From Affinibrenneria salicis (GTDB lineage: Bacteria > Pseudomonadota > Gammaproteobacteria > Enterobacterales > Enterobacteriaceae), in NCBI RefSeq assembly GCF_008710095.1, contig NZ_VYKJ01000010.1, positions 62,001 to 126,000 of the forward strand: 64,000 nucleotides of DNA, in the 5' to 3' direction. The notes beneath the pieces are model-generated. The model was not told where the DNA came from and did not search any database. It worked only from the letters and a program-made list of their open reading frames with translations. Below are positions 26,503-35,286 of this stretch, piece by piece. The translations under genes and the position numbers were made by a program. Each line of letters opens with the position of its first letter. Within the stretch, counting starts at the first letter, position 1.

Positions 26503-26568
26503 TCGTTATTTTAAGGAAATACTCTACGCTTGAGTAAGCCAACTCAACTCGTTAACCTCATAATTTGA

Positions 26569-26582
26569 GGGACACAGCCTGG
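26569..26582. repeat. isolated end of MITE family 1
   Basis: GGGACACAGCCTGG, the right terminus of the elements at 24177 and 36029, without the rest of the element. It marks an old rearrangement after the LysR gene. Confidence 0.5.
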
Positions 26583-26652
26583 TTCTATTCAGTACATTGC
26601 AGATCGTAGGCTCCGCCGTCTGGTGAAATCGCCGCCAGGGGCAGGACTGAGC

Positions 26653-27143
26653 TCACATACGGATAAAATCAGGGCCAATAATGGCAATGATACGTGTACG
26701 ATTTGTCAGTCTTACGATCTTTTGTTGGCTGAGTCCCCGTAGCAATCTTCTGACTTCTTTACTTCGTCTGATATTCAGGTCATTCACCAATTGTTTGCGA
26801 CTAATGAAACTAAGCAGCCCCTCCTGAGTAGCCAGCGTTTCAAAACGAATATGATGACCTTCAGCCAGGAATGCGGAATGGCGTGCCGGGCTGAGCCAGT
26901 ACAATGCCTCCAGCATATCATTCCAGGCTCTGCGCAACAGTTGTAGTGAAGCATTCAGTCCGTACACCGTCGGTTATAATCTGGCGCGCCGGTAAGTGGA
27001 TTTTCTTCCTGAAATTTCCAGATGGCTTCATGGTGGGCAAGACGATTACGCAGATCACGGATACGAGTAAATTTTTTTCCAGAATATGACGTCCCGTTCT
27101 GGGAGGTGCACCAGGAAAGACCTCCGGTAGCAACTGAGGCCAC
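26653..27143 (-). pseudogene. Abi-like (HEPN) protein, frameshifted remnant
   Basis: Minus-strand reading RIRDLRNRLAHHEAIWKFQE then NPLTGAPDYNRR in one frame. It continues as YGLNASLQLLRRAWNDMLEA, LYWLSPARHSAFLAEGHH and GLLSFISRKQ in another, with the shift near 26960. RNRLAHHE is the R-x4-H signature of Abi-like HEPN proteins linked to abortive infection. The N-terminal half is missing and its place is taken by an unrelated fragment. Assignment is from motif recall. Confidence 0.6.
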
Positions 27144-27154
27144 AGCAGCGAACG

Positions 27155-27313
27155 GTTGCCTCGGACCATCGTCTGAACAAGGCTATCCAACACTTGCCGT
27201 GCAGCCTCTGCAGGCAATGCGCAAAGCTGAGCGGTGATCTGCCGGCGCTCATCCTCAGCCATGCTACGTTGCAGTTCAGCTGGTAGTTCTGGTACGTACG
27301 TTTTTTTACTCAC
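27155..27313 (-). pseudogene. N-terminal fragment of a possible island replication protein
   Basis: About 53 residues beginning MSKKTYVPELPAELQRSMAE and ending DSLVQTMVRGN. This resembles the region preceding the RSPVGYL-type motif of STY4528-like replication proteins of integrative elements. It is cut off there. The call is weak, but the stretch is clearly protein-like and incomplete. Confidence 0.35.
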
Positions 27314-27801
27314 ACTGTGTGTGAAATTACGTACGTTACAGTTCGGTTTGGTTGAATCCTTGTAAGTAACTGATTCCAGAATGAGTTCGGGAAACGAACT
27401 CTGGCAGCGAATAAGACGTTCCGGTTGCTGTTCCTGCCGACATACTCGCCGTGACTGAATCCGACAGAGCGGCTGTGGCTGTCGTTACACGAAACCATAA
27501 CGCGAAATCATCAGTGCCGGTACATGTGGCGGTTGCTGAATAAAGTTCGCCATTTTATGGAGGGCGTCAACGCATTTCCCGCAGAGGGAACATGGCACGA
27601 CAAAGATGTAGCGATATTAGTATCAGTTAGTTAGTTCAATTTGCCAGGCTGTATCACAGATGAAACTCGACTCAATGGCCAGGGCTAATACTCGAAGATT
27701 GTTGAATTGTCGTCCCTTGCCGGATTGACATCAGAATGTTGACAATCCGAGTCTATTTTTTGAATAACCAATCACTAAAATTAATTTTGATGATAAAATG
27801 T
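27314..27801. other. non-coding stretch upstream of the efflux regulator
   Basis: About 490 bp with no gene I can support. CGGATTG (27721-27727) and CAATCCG (27743-27749) form an inverted repeat. AAAATTAATTTT at 27777-27788 is a short palindrome near the promoter of the TetR gene. Confidence 0.4.
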
Positions 27802-27815
27802 CAACTACAACGTTG
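27802..27815. promoter_or_regulatory. candidate TetR operator, site 1
   Basis: CAACTACAACGTTG, 62 bases before the TetR gene. Its exact reverse complement stands at 29001-29014 before the efflux genes. A shared 14-base site at both promoters fits autoregulation plus repression of the pump. Confidence 0.65.
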
Positions 27816-27877
27816 CTGTTTAATTCAGTATGCTTTCATATTTCTGTAATTCAGCAGATTAAAAAGAGGGGTAACCT

Positions 27878-28465
27878 ATGGCCTGGGATACCGAGGGCAC
27901 TAAACGAAAAATTTTGAACGCAGCAGTAGTTCAGTTTGCGGAACTGGGGCCCGATAGCGCAACCGTTGAGTTGATTGCGAAAACAGCAGGCGTTAATAAA
28001 GAAAGAGTTTATAAATATTTTGGCGACAAACAATCCTTGTTCATGACAGTCCTGAGCGAAGAGTTGGCAAAAGTAGCGCAGGCAGTGGCGATTGAGTCAT
28101 TGACTGTTGAAGATATAGGTGAATACGCTGGTCGGGCCTATGATTATCATCTTGAGCATCCGGAACTCAGCAGGCTTCTGCGCTGGGAAGGGTTGGTACT
28201 GAATGGAAAAGTACCCGATGAAGATGTACGGCGTAAATTCTATACCGTCAAAACTCAGGCTATTAAGGATGCCCAGGAAGCCGGCATACTCACCCGTGAT
28301 TTTGATGCCGATCATCTGGCCTTCCTGATTCTGGGACTGGCTGGCTGGTGGGCGGCATTACCACAAGTTGCACGTATGTTTGCGGGAACTGATGATGCAC
28401 CCGAACATGTTCGCCGCAGGGCTTCTGTCGTGCGGGCGGCACATCGTCTGGCGCTAGCGCCATAA
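27878..28465 (+). CDS. TetR/AcrR-family regulator of the efflux operon
   Basis: 195 residues. The N-terminal helix-turn-helix reads TKRKILNAAVVQFAELGPDS and ELIAKTAGVNKERVYKYFGD. The helical ligand-binding domain follows. GAGGG lies before the ATG. It precedes the OMF-EmrA-EmrB operon with only a decayed thiolase in between, and the same 14-base inverted site occurs in front of both. TetR proteins typically repress adjacent drug pumps and release on binding the drug. The ligand is unknown. Confidence 0.88.
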   Translation: MAWDTEGTKRKILNAAVVQFAELGPDSATVELIAKTAGVNKERVYKYFGDKQSLFMTVLSEELAKVAQAVAIESLTVEDIGEYAGRAYDYHLEHPELSRLLRWEGLVLNGKVPDEDVRRKFYTVKTQAIKDAQEAGILTRDFDADHLAFLILGLAGWWAALPQVARMFAGTDDAPEHVRRRASVVRAAHRLALAP

Positions 28466-28466
28466 A

Positions 28467-28960
28467 TTAAAGTTGGGCAAACTCCTCAAGGTGTGCAGAG
28501 CGCGCCAAAGTTATAGTCCGCTTGACCCCAACGCATAGATTCGCCAGGTCTTTTCGCAAACTCCGGCGCTGTCGCTCGTATATCTGCGTGACAAGAATGC
28601 AGCCGCCGGAGGCTCCAATGGGGTGCCGTAACGCGATCGCTCCGCCGTTCACATTCACTTTGCGCATACCCACTTAACCTATTCATTTACAGACAGAATC
28701 TTTGTCTGGATGGCCCCATTTTTCGCGTTCAGATCAGAAACCCCAATGTTCCAGCCAGCACGAGCCAGCCCCCATCAAGTCGCGGGGACTGGGCCTATGC
28801 CATTACCGCAGGAGCGACACCAGTCGGTGTCCCGCGATTATCTGACCGATGTAAAATCACATAACCCTGACCCGCATCCCCATTTTCGATGGACTGCATC
28901 GCTAAATGCATAGCTTTCAGGCCGGAGCCGCACACTTTATTTATCGTCATTGCAGGAAAA
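28467..28960 (-). pseudogene. decayed thiolase (acetyl-CoA acetyltransferase)
   Basis: Two thiolase blocks on the minus strand. TINKVCGSGLKAMHLAMQSI, carrying the nucleophile Cys, lies near 28890-28955. [20 protein letters not shown], carrying the active-site His region, lies near 28615-28675. The sequence between them is scrambled and contains a truncated MITE-like end at about 28820-28871. The C-terminal CIGGG block is missing here, but one occurs at 21292-21349. The gene cannot be functional. Confidence 0.75.
28820..28871. repeat. truncated copy of MITE family 1
   Basis: GGTGTCCCGCGATTATCTGA and the following GATGTAAAATCACATAACCC match the left third of the element at 36029 (GTGTCGCGCAATTATCTGAT and onward). 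The right end is absent. It sits inside the thiolase remnant. Confidence 0.6.
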
Positions 28961-29000
28961 GGTAGTTGTCATTTATTGAAAATAGCTCTATTTTAAACTC

Positions 29001-29014
29001 CAACGTTGTAGTTG
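29001..29014. promoter_or_regulatory. candidate TetR operator, site 2
   Basis: CAACGTTGTAGTTG, the exact reverse complement of 27802-27815, about 140 bases before the outer-membrane factor gene. A similar half, GTAGTTGTCA, precedes it near 28963. Confidence 0.65.
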
Positions 29015-29152
29015 TTTTTTAAATAAGGAATTGAGACATGAAGACCAACATTGTCATTTTCTGATACGGAGCGGTCGTTTCAGATGCAGTGACGCGATAG
29101 AAACCAACGCTGCATCGCGCAAATTTTTTCATTTTCTGTTCAGGTAACCCCT

Positions 29153-30607
29153 ATGCCACGCCAGGTTTTCCGGAGGCTTACGCCGCTGCTTGCCGTTTTC
29201 ATTTTGGCCGGCTGCGCCTCCAATAATAATATTGCTCCTCAGTCGTCGCTGCTCGATACGCAACAGCTGCATCTGCCGCCGGCAAAAATCCATTCTATGA
29301 CCATCGTCCCGCAGTGGTGGCGCAGTCTTAATGACCCGCAGCTCGACAATCTGATGACCACGACGCTGCAAAACTCGCCATCATTACGTCAGGCTGCGGC
29401 CCGCGTGCGTGAAGCGCAGAGCCTGATGGGAGAAGCCGATGCGGCTAATGGCCCTTATCTGGATTTGAACGGTTCAATGCGGCGTGAACGCGTGGCGAAA
29501 AACACCATTCCGCCGTTCCTGACCCGCTATCCTGCAGCGCCGATTTACGACAACAGCAACAGCCTCGGGCTGAATCTGAGCTATGAATTTGACTGGTGGG
29601 GTAAATACCGCAATCAGGTGAATGCCGCGAAAGCACGGGTGGATGCCTCCCGTGCTGAACAGGCCGAAGCCGCTTTGACGCTGACCTGTTCGGTAGCGTC
29701 AGCCTATTATCAGTTGCAGGCCAATCTGGCTTTGCAGGATGTCTTGCAACAGGAAGTGGATAACCATCAGCGTCTGGTCGATTTGCGTAAAGCGCAGTAT
29801 CAGGCCGGGGTGTACGGTATTGAAATCCCACAACAAACGCGTGCTCAGTCCGACAGTGCCAAACGGCAGATCATCGAGCTGTCGTCGCAGACCGAACAAC
29901 TGAGACATCAGCTTTCCGCACTGGCAGGACGCGGTCCGGATGCAATGAACGGGCTGCACGCCGTTACGCCGCCATCGCCTGACGCGCTGGCGCCGAAAGG
30001 CGAATTGACGCTGGATTTACTGGGCAAACGTCCCGACATTACCGCACAGCGCGATCTGGTGGAATCCTATGCCCAACGCGTCAGCGCCGCGAAAAAAGCG
30101 TTTTATCCAAGCCTTTCTGTCAGCGCCTTTGCTGGTCTGACGACCACCAACTCCGCAGGCGTCAGCCCGAATCTTCTGGAAGCCGCCAGTAAAGCCTGGA
30201 ACATCACGCCAGCAATTTCGCTGCCGATTTTCCACGCGGGGGCTTTACGCGCCAGACTGGGCGAAGAGTCCGCGTTATTTGACCAGTCCGTTGAGTCGTA
30301 TAACCAGACCATCCTGAACGCCATCCGGCAAACTGCGGATGCCATAACCCTCTCGAACAGTAGTGCCGAACAATTGCAGCAAGCGTCTTCTGCCGCACAA
30401 TCGCTTGAAGAGGTGTATCGCGTTTCGGATGCAAGATACCGCGCCGGCATCATCGGAAAGGATGAACTTTTAAGCAGCCAGTCTGCGTTTCAGCAACAAC
30501 AACAGACGCAACTCCGCGCCGGCAGTCAGTTAATGCAGGCAAAAATCCGTCTCATCCGTGCGCTTGGGGGCGGCTATCAGGCCCCAGCCGCGGAACAAAA
30601 ATCATAA
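29153..30607 (+). CDS. outer-membrane efflux factor (NodT/TolC-like lipoprotein)
   Basis: 484 residues. The signal ends in a lipobox (FILAGC), so the mature protein is anchored at the outer membrane by a lipidated Cys. The two OEP repeats are visible: RQAAARVREAQSLMGEADAA, then LGLNLSYEFDWWGKYRNQVN, and in the second half GKRPDITAQRDLVESYAQRV with SLSVSAFAGLTT. These trimeric channels dock with an EmrA-type adaptor. The gene starts an operon with emrA (24 bp on) and emrB, giving a complete three-part pump with its own exit channel instead of shared TolC. Confidence 0.93.
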   Translation: MPRQVFRRLTPLLAVFILAGCASNNNIAPQSSLLDTQQLHLPPAKIHSMTIVPQWWRSLNDPQLDNLMTTTLQNSPSLRQAAARVREAQSLMGEADAANGPYLDLNGSMRRERVAKNTIPPFLTRYPAAPIYDNSNSLGLNLSYEFDWWGKYRNQVNAAKARVDASRAEQAEAALTLTCSVASAYYQLQANLALQDVLQQEVDNHQRLVDLRKAQYQAGVYGIEIPQQTRAQSDSAKRQIIELSSQTEQLRHQLSALAGRGPDAMNGLHAVTPPSPDALAPKGELTLDLLGKRPDITAQRDLVESYAQRVSAAKKAFYPSLSVSAFAGLTTTNSAGVSPNLLEAASKAWNITPAISLPIFHAGALRARLGEESALFDQSVESYNQTILNAIRQTADAITLSNSSAEQLQQASSAAQSLEEVYRVSDARYRAGIIGKDELLSSQSAFQQQQQTQLRAGSQLMQAKIRLIRALGGGYQAPAAEQKS

Positions 30608-30631
30608 CAACAGACACATATGGGGAAGATC

Positions 30632-31807
30632 ATGAGCGCAAATGTCGAAACTCAGGCAATACCGCAACCGACTAAACATAAAAAGAAAACGCGCAAAGTC
30701 GCGATGCTCTCGTTAACCGGGATTTTCATTATTATTGCCATCGCCTGCCTGTGTTACTGGCAGCTGGTTTTACGTCACGTCGAGTCTACTGACGACGCAT
30801 ATGTCGCCGGTAATCAGGTTCAGATTATGGCTCAGGTGTCGGGCAGCGTAACCGGCGTTCACTTCGACAGCACCGACCTGGTGAAAACAGGCGACGTGCT
30901 GGTATCTATCGATCCAACCGATGCACAACAGGCTTTTGAGCGCGCGAAAACGGCGCTGGCAAACAGCGTGCGTCAAACGCATCAGTTGATCATTAACGGC
31001 AAACAGTATCAGGCGAATATCGCGCTGCGTCAGACCCAATGGCAACAGGCGCAAACAGACCTGAAACGCCGCGTTGCGCTGGGGAATGTTAATGCGATTG
31101 GCCGTGAAGAGCTGCAACATGCCCGTGATGCCGTGGAAACGGCCAAAGCGCAATACGATGTCGCCGTTCAGCAATACAACGCCAATCAGGCGATGGTGCT
31201 GAATACGCCGGTTGCTGAGCAGCCGCAAGTTTTGCAAGCCGCCGCTCAGGTTCGTGATGCATGGCTCGCCCTGCAACGTACCCAGGTCCGCAGTCCGATT
31301 GACGGCTTTGTGTCGCGTCGCGCCGTACAGATTGGGCAGCAGATCACACCGGCCACATCGTTGATAGCCGTTGTGCCCGCCCACCACATTTGGGTTGATG
31401 CCAACTTTAAAGAAACACAGCTGGAAAATATACGCATTGGTCAGACGGCCACCGTCGTCAGCGATATGTACGGCGATAACGTAAAATATTCCGGCAAAGT
31501 GGTCGGTATGGACATGGGCACCGGCGGCGCGTTCTCACTGTTACCTGCTCAGAACGCCACCGGTAACTGGATCAAAGTGGTTCAGCGTCTGCCGGTTCGT
31601 ATTGAGCTAAACGATCGGGAAGTGACGGAACATCCGCTGCGTATCGGTTTGTCCGCGCTGGTCACGATCGACACCCAAAACCGGGATGGTCTGGTGCTGG
31701 CGAATACCGTCCGTACGGAACCGCTATATCAGACATCCGCGCTGACGCTGGATCTGGCGCCGGTCAATGCCATCATTGCCGACGTTATTCATGCCAATGC
31801 AGGCTAA
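30632..31807 (+). CDS. emrA: EmrA-type membrane-fusion protein
   Basis: The periplasmic adaptor of the pump, 391 residues. It has a short cytoplasmic tail rich in Lys, one membrane segment (VAMLSLTGIFIIIAIACLCY) and then the HlyD fold. ESTDDAYVAGNQVQIMAQVS opens the lipoyl part, followed by a long coiled-coil hairpin rich in Gln and Ala and a second lipoyl half (VRSPIDGFVSRRAVQIGQQI). GGGGAAG before the ATG at 30632 favours it over the ATG at 30620. It links the EmrB pump to the outer-membrane factor encoded upstream. Confidence 0.92.
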   Translation: MSANVETQAIPQPTKHKKKTRKVAMLSLTGIFIIIAIACLCYWQLVLRHVESTDDAYVAGNQVQIMAQVSGSVTGVHFDSTDLVKTGDVLVSIDPTDAQQAFERAKTALANSVRQTHQLIINGKQYQANIALRQTQWQQAQTDLKRRVALGNVNAIGREELQHARDAVETAKAQYDVAVQQYNANQAMVLNTPVAEQPQVLQAAAQVRDAWLALQRTQVRSPIDGFVSRRAVQIGQQITPATSLIAVVPAHHIWVDANFKETQLENIRIGQTATVVSDMYGDNVKYSGKVVGMDMGTGGAFSLLPAQNATGNWIKVVQRLPVRIELNDREVTEHPLRIGLSALVTIDTQNRDGLVLANTVRTEPLYQTSALTLDLAPVNAIIADVIHANAG

Positions 31808-31824
31808 CATCTCTGGAGGCCTCT

Positions 31825-33342
31825 GTGGCAAATAAACCGCTGGTAGGTGCCCCGCTGGCCTGGATGACGGTGGCGTTGTCTATGGCCACCTTTATGCAGG
31901 TTCTGGACTCAACGATCGCCAACGTGGCGATCCCAACCATTGCCGGGAATCTCGGCGCCTCGAACTCTCAGGGCACCTGGGTCATCACGTCGTTCGGGGT
32001 GGCAAACGCCATCTCGATCCCCATCACCGGCTGGCTGGCGAAACGCATCGGTGAGGTCAAACTATTCCTGTGGTCGACCGGGCTGTTCGCCGTCGCCTCC
32101 TGGCTGTGTGGTATGTCTAACAGCCTGGGAATGCTGATTTTCTTCCGTGTGGTACAGGGTGTGGTAGCCGGTCCGCTGATCCCGCTGTCGCAAAGTCTGT
32201 TGCTGAATAACTATCCGCCGGCCAGGCGAAGTACCGCGCTGGCGCTCTGGTCGATGACGGTGATCGTCGCCCCGATTTGCGGGCCGATCCTCGGCGGATA
32301 CATCAGTGATAACTATCACTGGGGCTGGATTTTCTTTATCAATGTGCCGATCGGCATTGCGGTTGTATTCCTGACGCTGAACACGCTGAAGGGCCGCGAA
32401 ACCGCGACGCAGATCCGCCCGATAGACAGTGTCGGCTTAATGCTTCTCGTTCTGGGCATCGGCGCATTGCAGGTCATGCTCGATCAGGGTAAGGAGCTCG
32501 ACTGGTTTAACTCGACCGAAATTATCGTGCTGGCCATCGTGGCAGTGGTCGCGCTTTGCTTCCTTGTGGTCTGGGAACTGACGGACGACCACCCGATAGT
32601 CGATTTATCGTTGTTTAAATCGCGAAATTTTACCATCGGCGTGCTGTGTATCAGCCTGGCCTTCATGCTCTATGTCAGCTCGCTGGTGTTGCTGCCGCAG
32701 CTATTGCAGGTGGTCTATGGTTATACCGCCACCTGGGCGGGGCTGGCATCGGCGCCGGTCGGGATATTGCCGATTCTGATATCACCGATTATCGGCCGCT
32801 TTGCGCACCGTCTGGATATGCGCAAGCTGGTGACGTTCAGCTTTATTATGTACGCCTACTGCTTTTTCTGGCGTGCATATACGTTCGAACCGGAGATGGA
32901 TTTTGGCGCTTCCGCGTGGCCGCAGTTTATTCAGGGTTTCGCCGTGGGCTGCTTCTTCATGCCGCTGACCACCATTATTTTTTCCGGCTTAGCGCCGGAA
33001 CGTATGGCGGGAGCATCCAGTTTGTCGAACTTTATCCGCATTCTGATGGGTTCGATCGGTACATCGATTACCACCACGATGTGGTCAAACCGTGAGTCGC
33101 TGCATCATGGGCAGCTAACGGAAAACATCACGCCGTTTAATCCGGCGGCGGCGCAAATCTATCAGCAGCTCGAAGGCAAGGGCCTGAGTCACCAGCAGGC
33201 ATCCGGCTGGATAGCGCGCGAGATCACCAATCAGGGGCTGATTATTTCGGCCAACGAGATCTTCTGGTTATCCGGAGGAGCGTTCCTGGTACTGCTGATA
33301 TTAATCTGGTTCGCCCGTCCGCCGTTCGGCAGCGCCCGCTGA
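31825..33342 (+). CDS. emrB: EmrB-type MFS multidrug transporter (DHA2)
   Basis: A 505-residue proton antiporter with 14 predicted helices. DHA2 motifs are present: FMQVLDSTIANVAIPTIAGN in helix 1, TGWLAKRIGEVKLF (motif A) and ALWSMTVIVAPICGPILGGY (motif C). It starts at GTG with GGAGG ten bases upstream, 17 bp after emrA. Together with the adaptor and outer-membrane factor it should pump hydrophobic drugs or uncouplers from the cytoplasm out of the cell. It is the last gene; a hairpin follows at 33365. Confidence 0.93.
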   Translation: MANKPLVGAPLAWMTVALSMATFMQVLDSTIANVAIPTIAGNLGASNSQGTWVITSFGVANAISIPITGWLAKRIGEVKLFLWSTGLFAVASWLCGMSNSLGMLIFFRVVQGVVAGPLIPLSQSLLLNNYPPARRSTALALWSMTVIVAPICGPILGGYISDNYHWGWIFFINVPIGIAVVFLTLNTLKGRETATQIRPIDSVGLMLLVLGIGALQVMLDQGKELDWFNSTEIIVLAIVAVVALCFLVVWELTDDHPIVDLSLFKSRNFTIGVLCISLAFMLYVSSLVLLPQLLQVVYGYTATWAGLASAPVGILPILISPIIGRFAHRLDMRKLVTFSFIMYAYCFFWRAYTFEPEMDFGASAWPQFIQGFAVGCFFMPLTTIIFSGLAPERMAGASSLSNFIRILMGSIGTSITTTMWSNRESLHHGQLTENITPFNPAAAQIYQQLEGKGLSHQQASGWIAREITNQGLIISANEIFWLSGGAFLVLLILIWFARPPFGSAR

Positions 33343-33364
33343 TGCCGATTGCCTGAAAGTAAAA

Positions 33365-33385
33365 ACGGACGCTCAATGCGTCCGT
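33365..33385. terminator. hairpin after emrB
   Basis: ACGGACGC (33365-33372) pairs with GCGTCCGT (33378-33385) around TCAAT. The plus strand lacks a T-run, while the minus strand continues into TTTTTAC. It could act in either direction. Confidence 0.5.
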
Positions 33386-33794
33386 CAGATTGCTGACGCC
33401 CCCCTGTCTGTGCATGGGCAGCAGGAACTGTACAGCATTCTGTGTATATGCCTTTTCTCAGAAGTGACCATCCAGGCGATCACCGAACCGGATAACAAAG
33501 CGACTCATCGCCATGCGCCAGTCCCTCGGCGGCGTCGCCCATTACTGCGATGCCGTCTGGATCGCCAGCCTCCCTTTTTCACCGGGTCGTCCGTCGGGAA
33601 CGTTTTGCGTTTTTAATCGCGTGCCGTATCGCGCTGCTCAGCGACCGGGTGGCGTTGCCGCCTGTCTCCCACTGCCGGTATCAGCCATACCCATCGAACT
33701 GCGTCCAATTATTCGCCGCACCCGGCTCAGCCCTGCGTGAGCTGGCGTTGTCCAATGCCTTCGGCGCGAACCTGCGTCCAGCGCCGCTATTCCC

Positions 33795-33851
33795 TTTTAC
33801 GCCAACGTTATACATTCCTTTGACACAGGAATGTATAACGTTGGCGTAAAA
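33795..33851. repeat. perfect 25-bp inverted repeat (long hairpin)
   Basis: Arms 33795-33819 and 33827-33851 are exact reverse complements around a seven-base loop (TTGACAC). The outer end of the arm, GTTGGCGTAAAAA, also occurs at 6379-6391 just inside the left att site of island 1. An integrase remnant follows 100 bp later. It may be an old element end or recombination site. Confidence 0.8.
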
Positions 33852-33947
33852 ACCCCTGGCGGACATTTTGACTGATCCTTTTGCCAGATTACGGGGCATT
33901 CAGTTTATCTAATGGCGCGGTTAACCAGCAGCGACACTTCCGGGTCT

Positions 33948-34065
33948 TACAAGCATACCAACTCGTAAAACCTGTACCTGGCGGCATCCACAATCGGCTC
34001 TACGTTAGGCTATTTCCCTTATCGCCTCGGCGATAAAGAAAACCGTCTGGTCTCTGGCTCTGAAT
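33948..34065 (+). pseudogene. N-terminal fragment of a P4-type integrase
   Basis: The plus frame reads YKHTNS, stop, then NLYLAASTIGSTLGYFPYRL and GDKENRLVSG. It aligns with YKLTDSQGLYLTVSASGAKL and WYFRYRFGGKENRLAFG of the island-1 integrase. One in-frame stop is visible and the catalytic domain is absent. It is the third integrase trace downstream of tRNA-Phe and marks the far side of the mosaic region. Confidence 0.72.
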
Positions 34066-34179
34066 TTTCTTATCAGGCGCGGGGCAACAGACAGGCGTTT
34101 TTGTATGGGGCAGTTTTTACAGGCGGAACCGAAGCCGGGCGGTAACCTCATCCACAGGATATGGTTTTAGTTATGAGTA

Positions 34180-34209
34180 AAAAGGGAAGCATTGAGCTTC
34201 CCTTTTTTG
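34180..34209. terminator. rho-independent terminator near the end of the mosaic region
   Basis: AAAAGGGAAGC (34180-34190) pairs with GCTTCCCTTTT (34196-34206) around ATTGA, with a T-run on the plus strand. Transcripts from the minus strand would also end in a U-run, so it may serve qorB as well. Confidence 0.75.
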
Positions 34210-34269
34210 GTCATAATGACTGTGTAATTACACCGAGTAAACCGCCAGGAAAATGGCGCGATTAAATAC

Positions 34270-35127
34270 TCACAGCGACGTTAACGTTGCTGCGATAACA
34301 TCCTGATACGGTGTGGTTTTACGGTCTAAAAGACGGCTCAGCGTATGGCTGTCGTCATACAATGCCCCCTTGCTGGCGCCGGCATCGGAGTCAGCCAACA
34401 CATCAGCCAGACCATCAGGCAAACCCGCGCTTTTAAGTGCAGCAGCGAACTCTGACTGTGGCAGATTAACGTAATTCACTTCCTTACCGGACTGGCGAGC
34501 GATCTCGGCGGAGAATTCACTCAGGCTATAGCTGTCGTCACCAGCCAGTTCATAGACCTTTCCTTCCTGTGCGTCTGAAAGCAGGACTTTTGCTGCCGCG
34601 TACGCATAATCAATGCGGGGCGCGGAGGAAATACGGCCATCGCCAGCCGAACCAATGAATGCGTTGTGCGCCAGCGCCGGCGCAATGCTTGCGGCATAAT
34701 TCTCGGTATACCAACCGTTACGTAACAATACATAAGGTACGCCGGATGCCTTCAAAGCGGCCTCGGTGTCCCGATGCTCATGAGCCAGCAGCAAAGGAGA
34801 ATTATCAAGCTTCAGCAAACTGGTATACGCAATCAGTTTTACCCCCGCCTGTTTAGCTGCATTAATAACGGACCGGTGCTGCTCACTTCGTTGACCGACT
34901 TCGCTTGAAGAGATCAGCAGCAGTTTATCAACGCCGGTAAAAGCGGTTTTAAGCGTATCAGGCTGACTGTAGTCCGCCTGGCGAACAATTACGCCCAGAT
35001 CTTTAAGATCCTGTGCTTTCGCCGGGTTACGCACTGTTGCAACAATTTCACTGGCTGAAATGTTATTCAGCAATGCTTCGATAACCAGACGCCCCAGATG
35101 GCCTGTTGCTCCCGTGACTGCGATCAT
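34270..35127 (-). CDS. qorB: NAD(P)H:quinone oxidoreductase 2 (NmrA-like)
   Basis: 285 residues. The Rossmann motif is MIAVTGATGHLGRLVIEALL. VRNPAKAQ, KLLLISSSEVGQR, VINAAKQAGVKLIAYTSLL and ALKSAGLPDGLADVLADSD match E. coli QorB (YtfG) closely. It reduces quinones with NADPH in the cytoplasm, probably protecting against redox-cycling compounds. GGAG before the ATG at 35127 sets the start; the open frame reaches 35160. The divergent HxlR gene matches the E. coli ytfG-ytfH arrangement, so this is likely regulated core sequence. Confidence 0.93.
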   Translation of the reverse strand: MIAVTGATGHLGRLVIEALLNNISASEIVATVRNPAKAQDLKDLGVIVRQADYSQPDTLKTAFTGVDKLLLISSSEVGQRSEQHRSVINAAKQAGVKLIAYTSLLKLDNSPLLLAHEHRDTEAALKASGVPYVLLRNGWYTENYAASIAPALAHNAFIGSAGDGRISSAPRIDYAYAAAKVLLSDAQEGKVYELAGDDSYSLSEFSAEIARQSGKEVNYVNLPQSEFAAALKSAGLPDGLADVLADSDAGASKGALYDDSHTLSRLLDRKTTPYQDVIAATLTSL

Positions 35128-35286
35128 AGTGTTCTCCGTTAATTGAAGTTTATATGTCATTAAATCGGCACAGCAGAAAGTAAGGTACCGTTTTCCAGAT
35201 TGTTTACGGCAGACATCATAAATGATATACGGTATTATGGTAAGTACTTACCATTTTGTTAGTATTAGATGATTGAGAGATAATTG

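Noticed and set aside
29041..29064. A tiny frame (MKTNIVIF) with a good ribosome binding site before the outer-membrane factor gene.
   Set aside because: Eight codons only. It could be a leader peptide or a scrap of a thiolase start, and I cannot support either.
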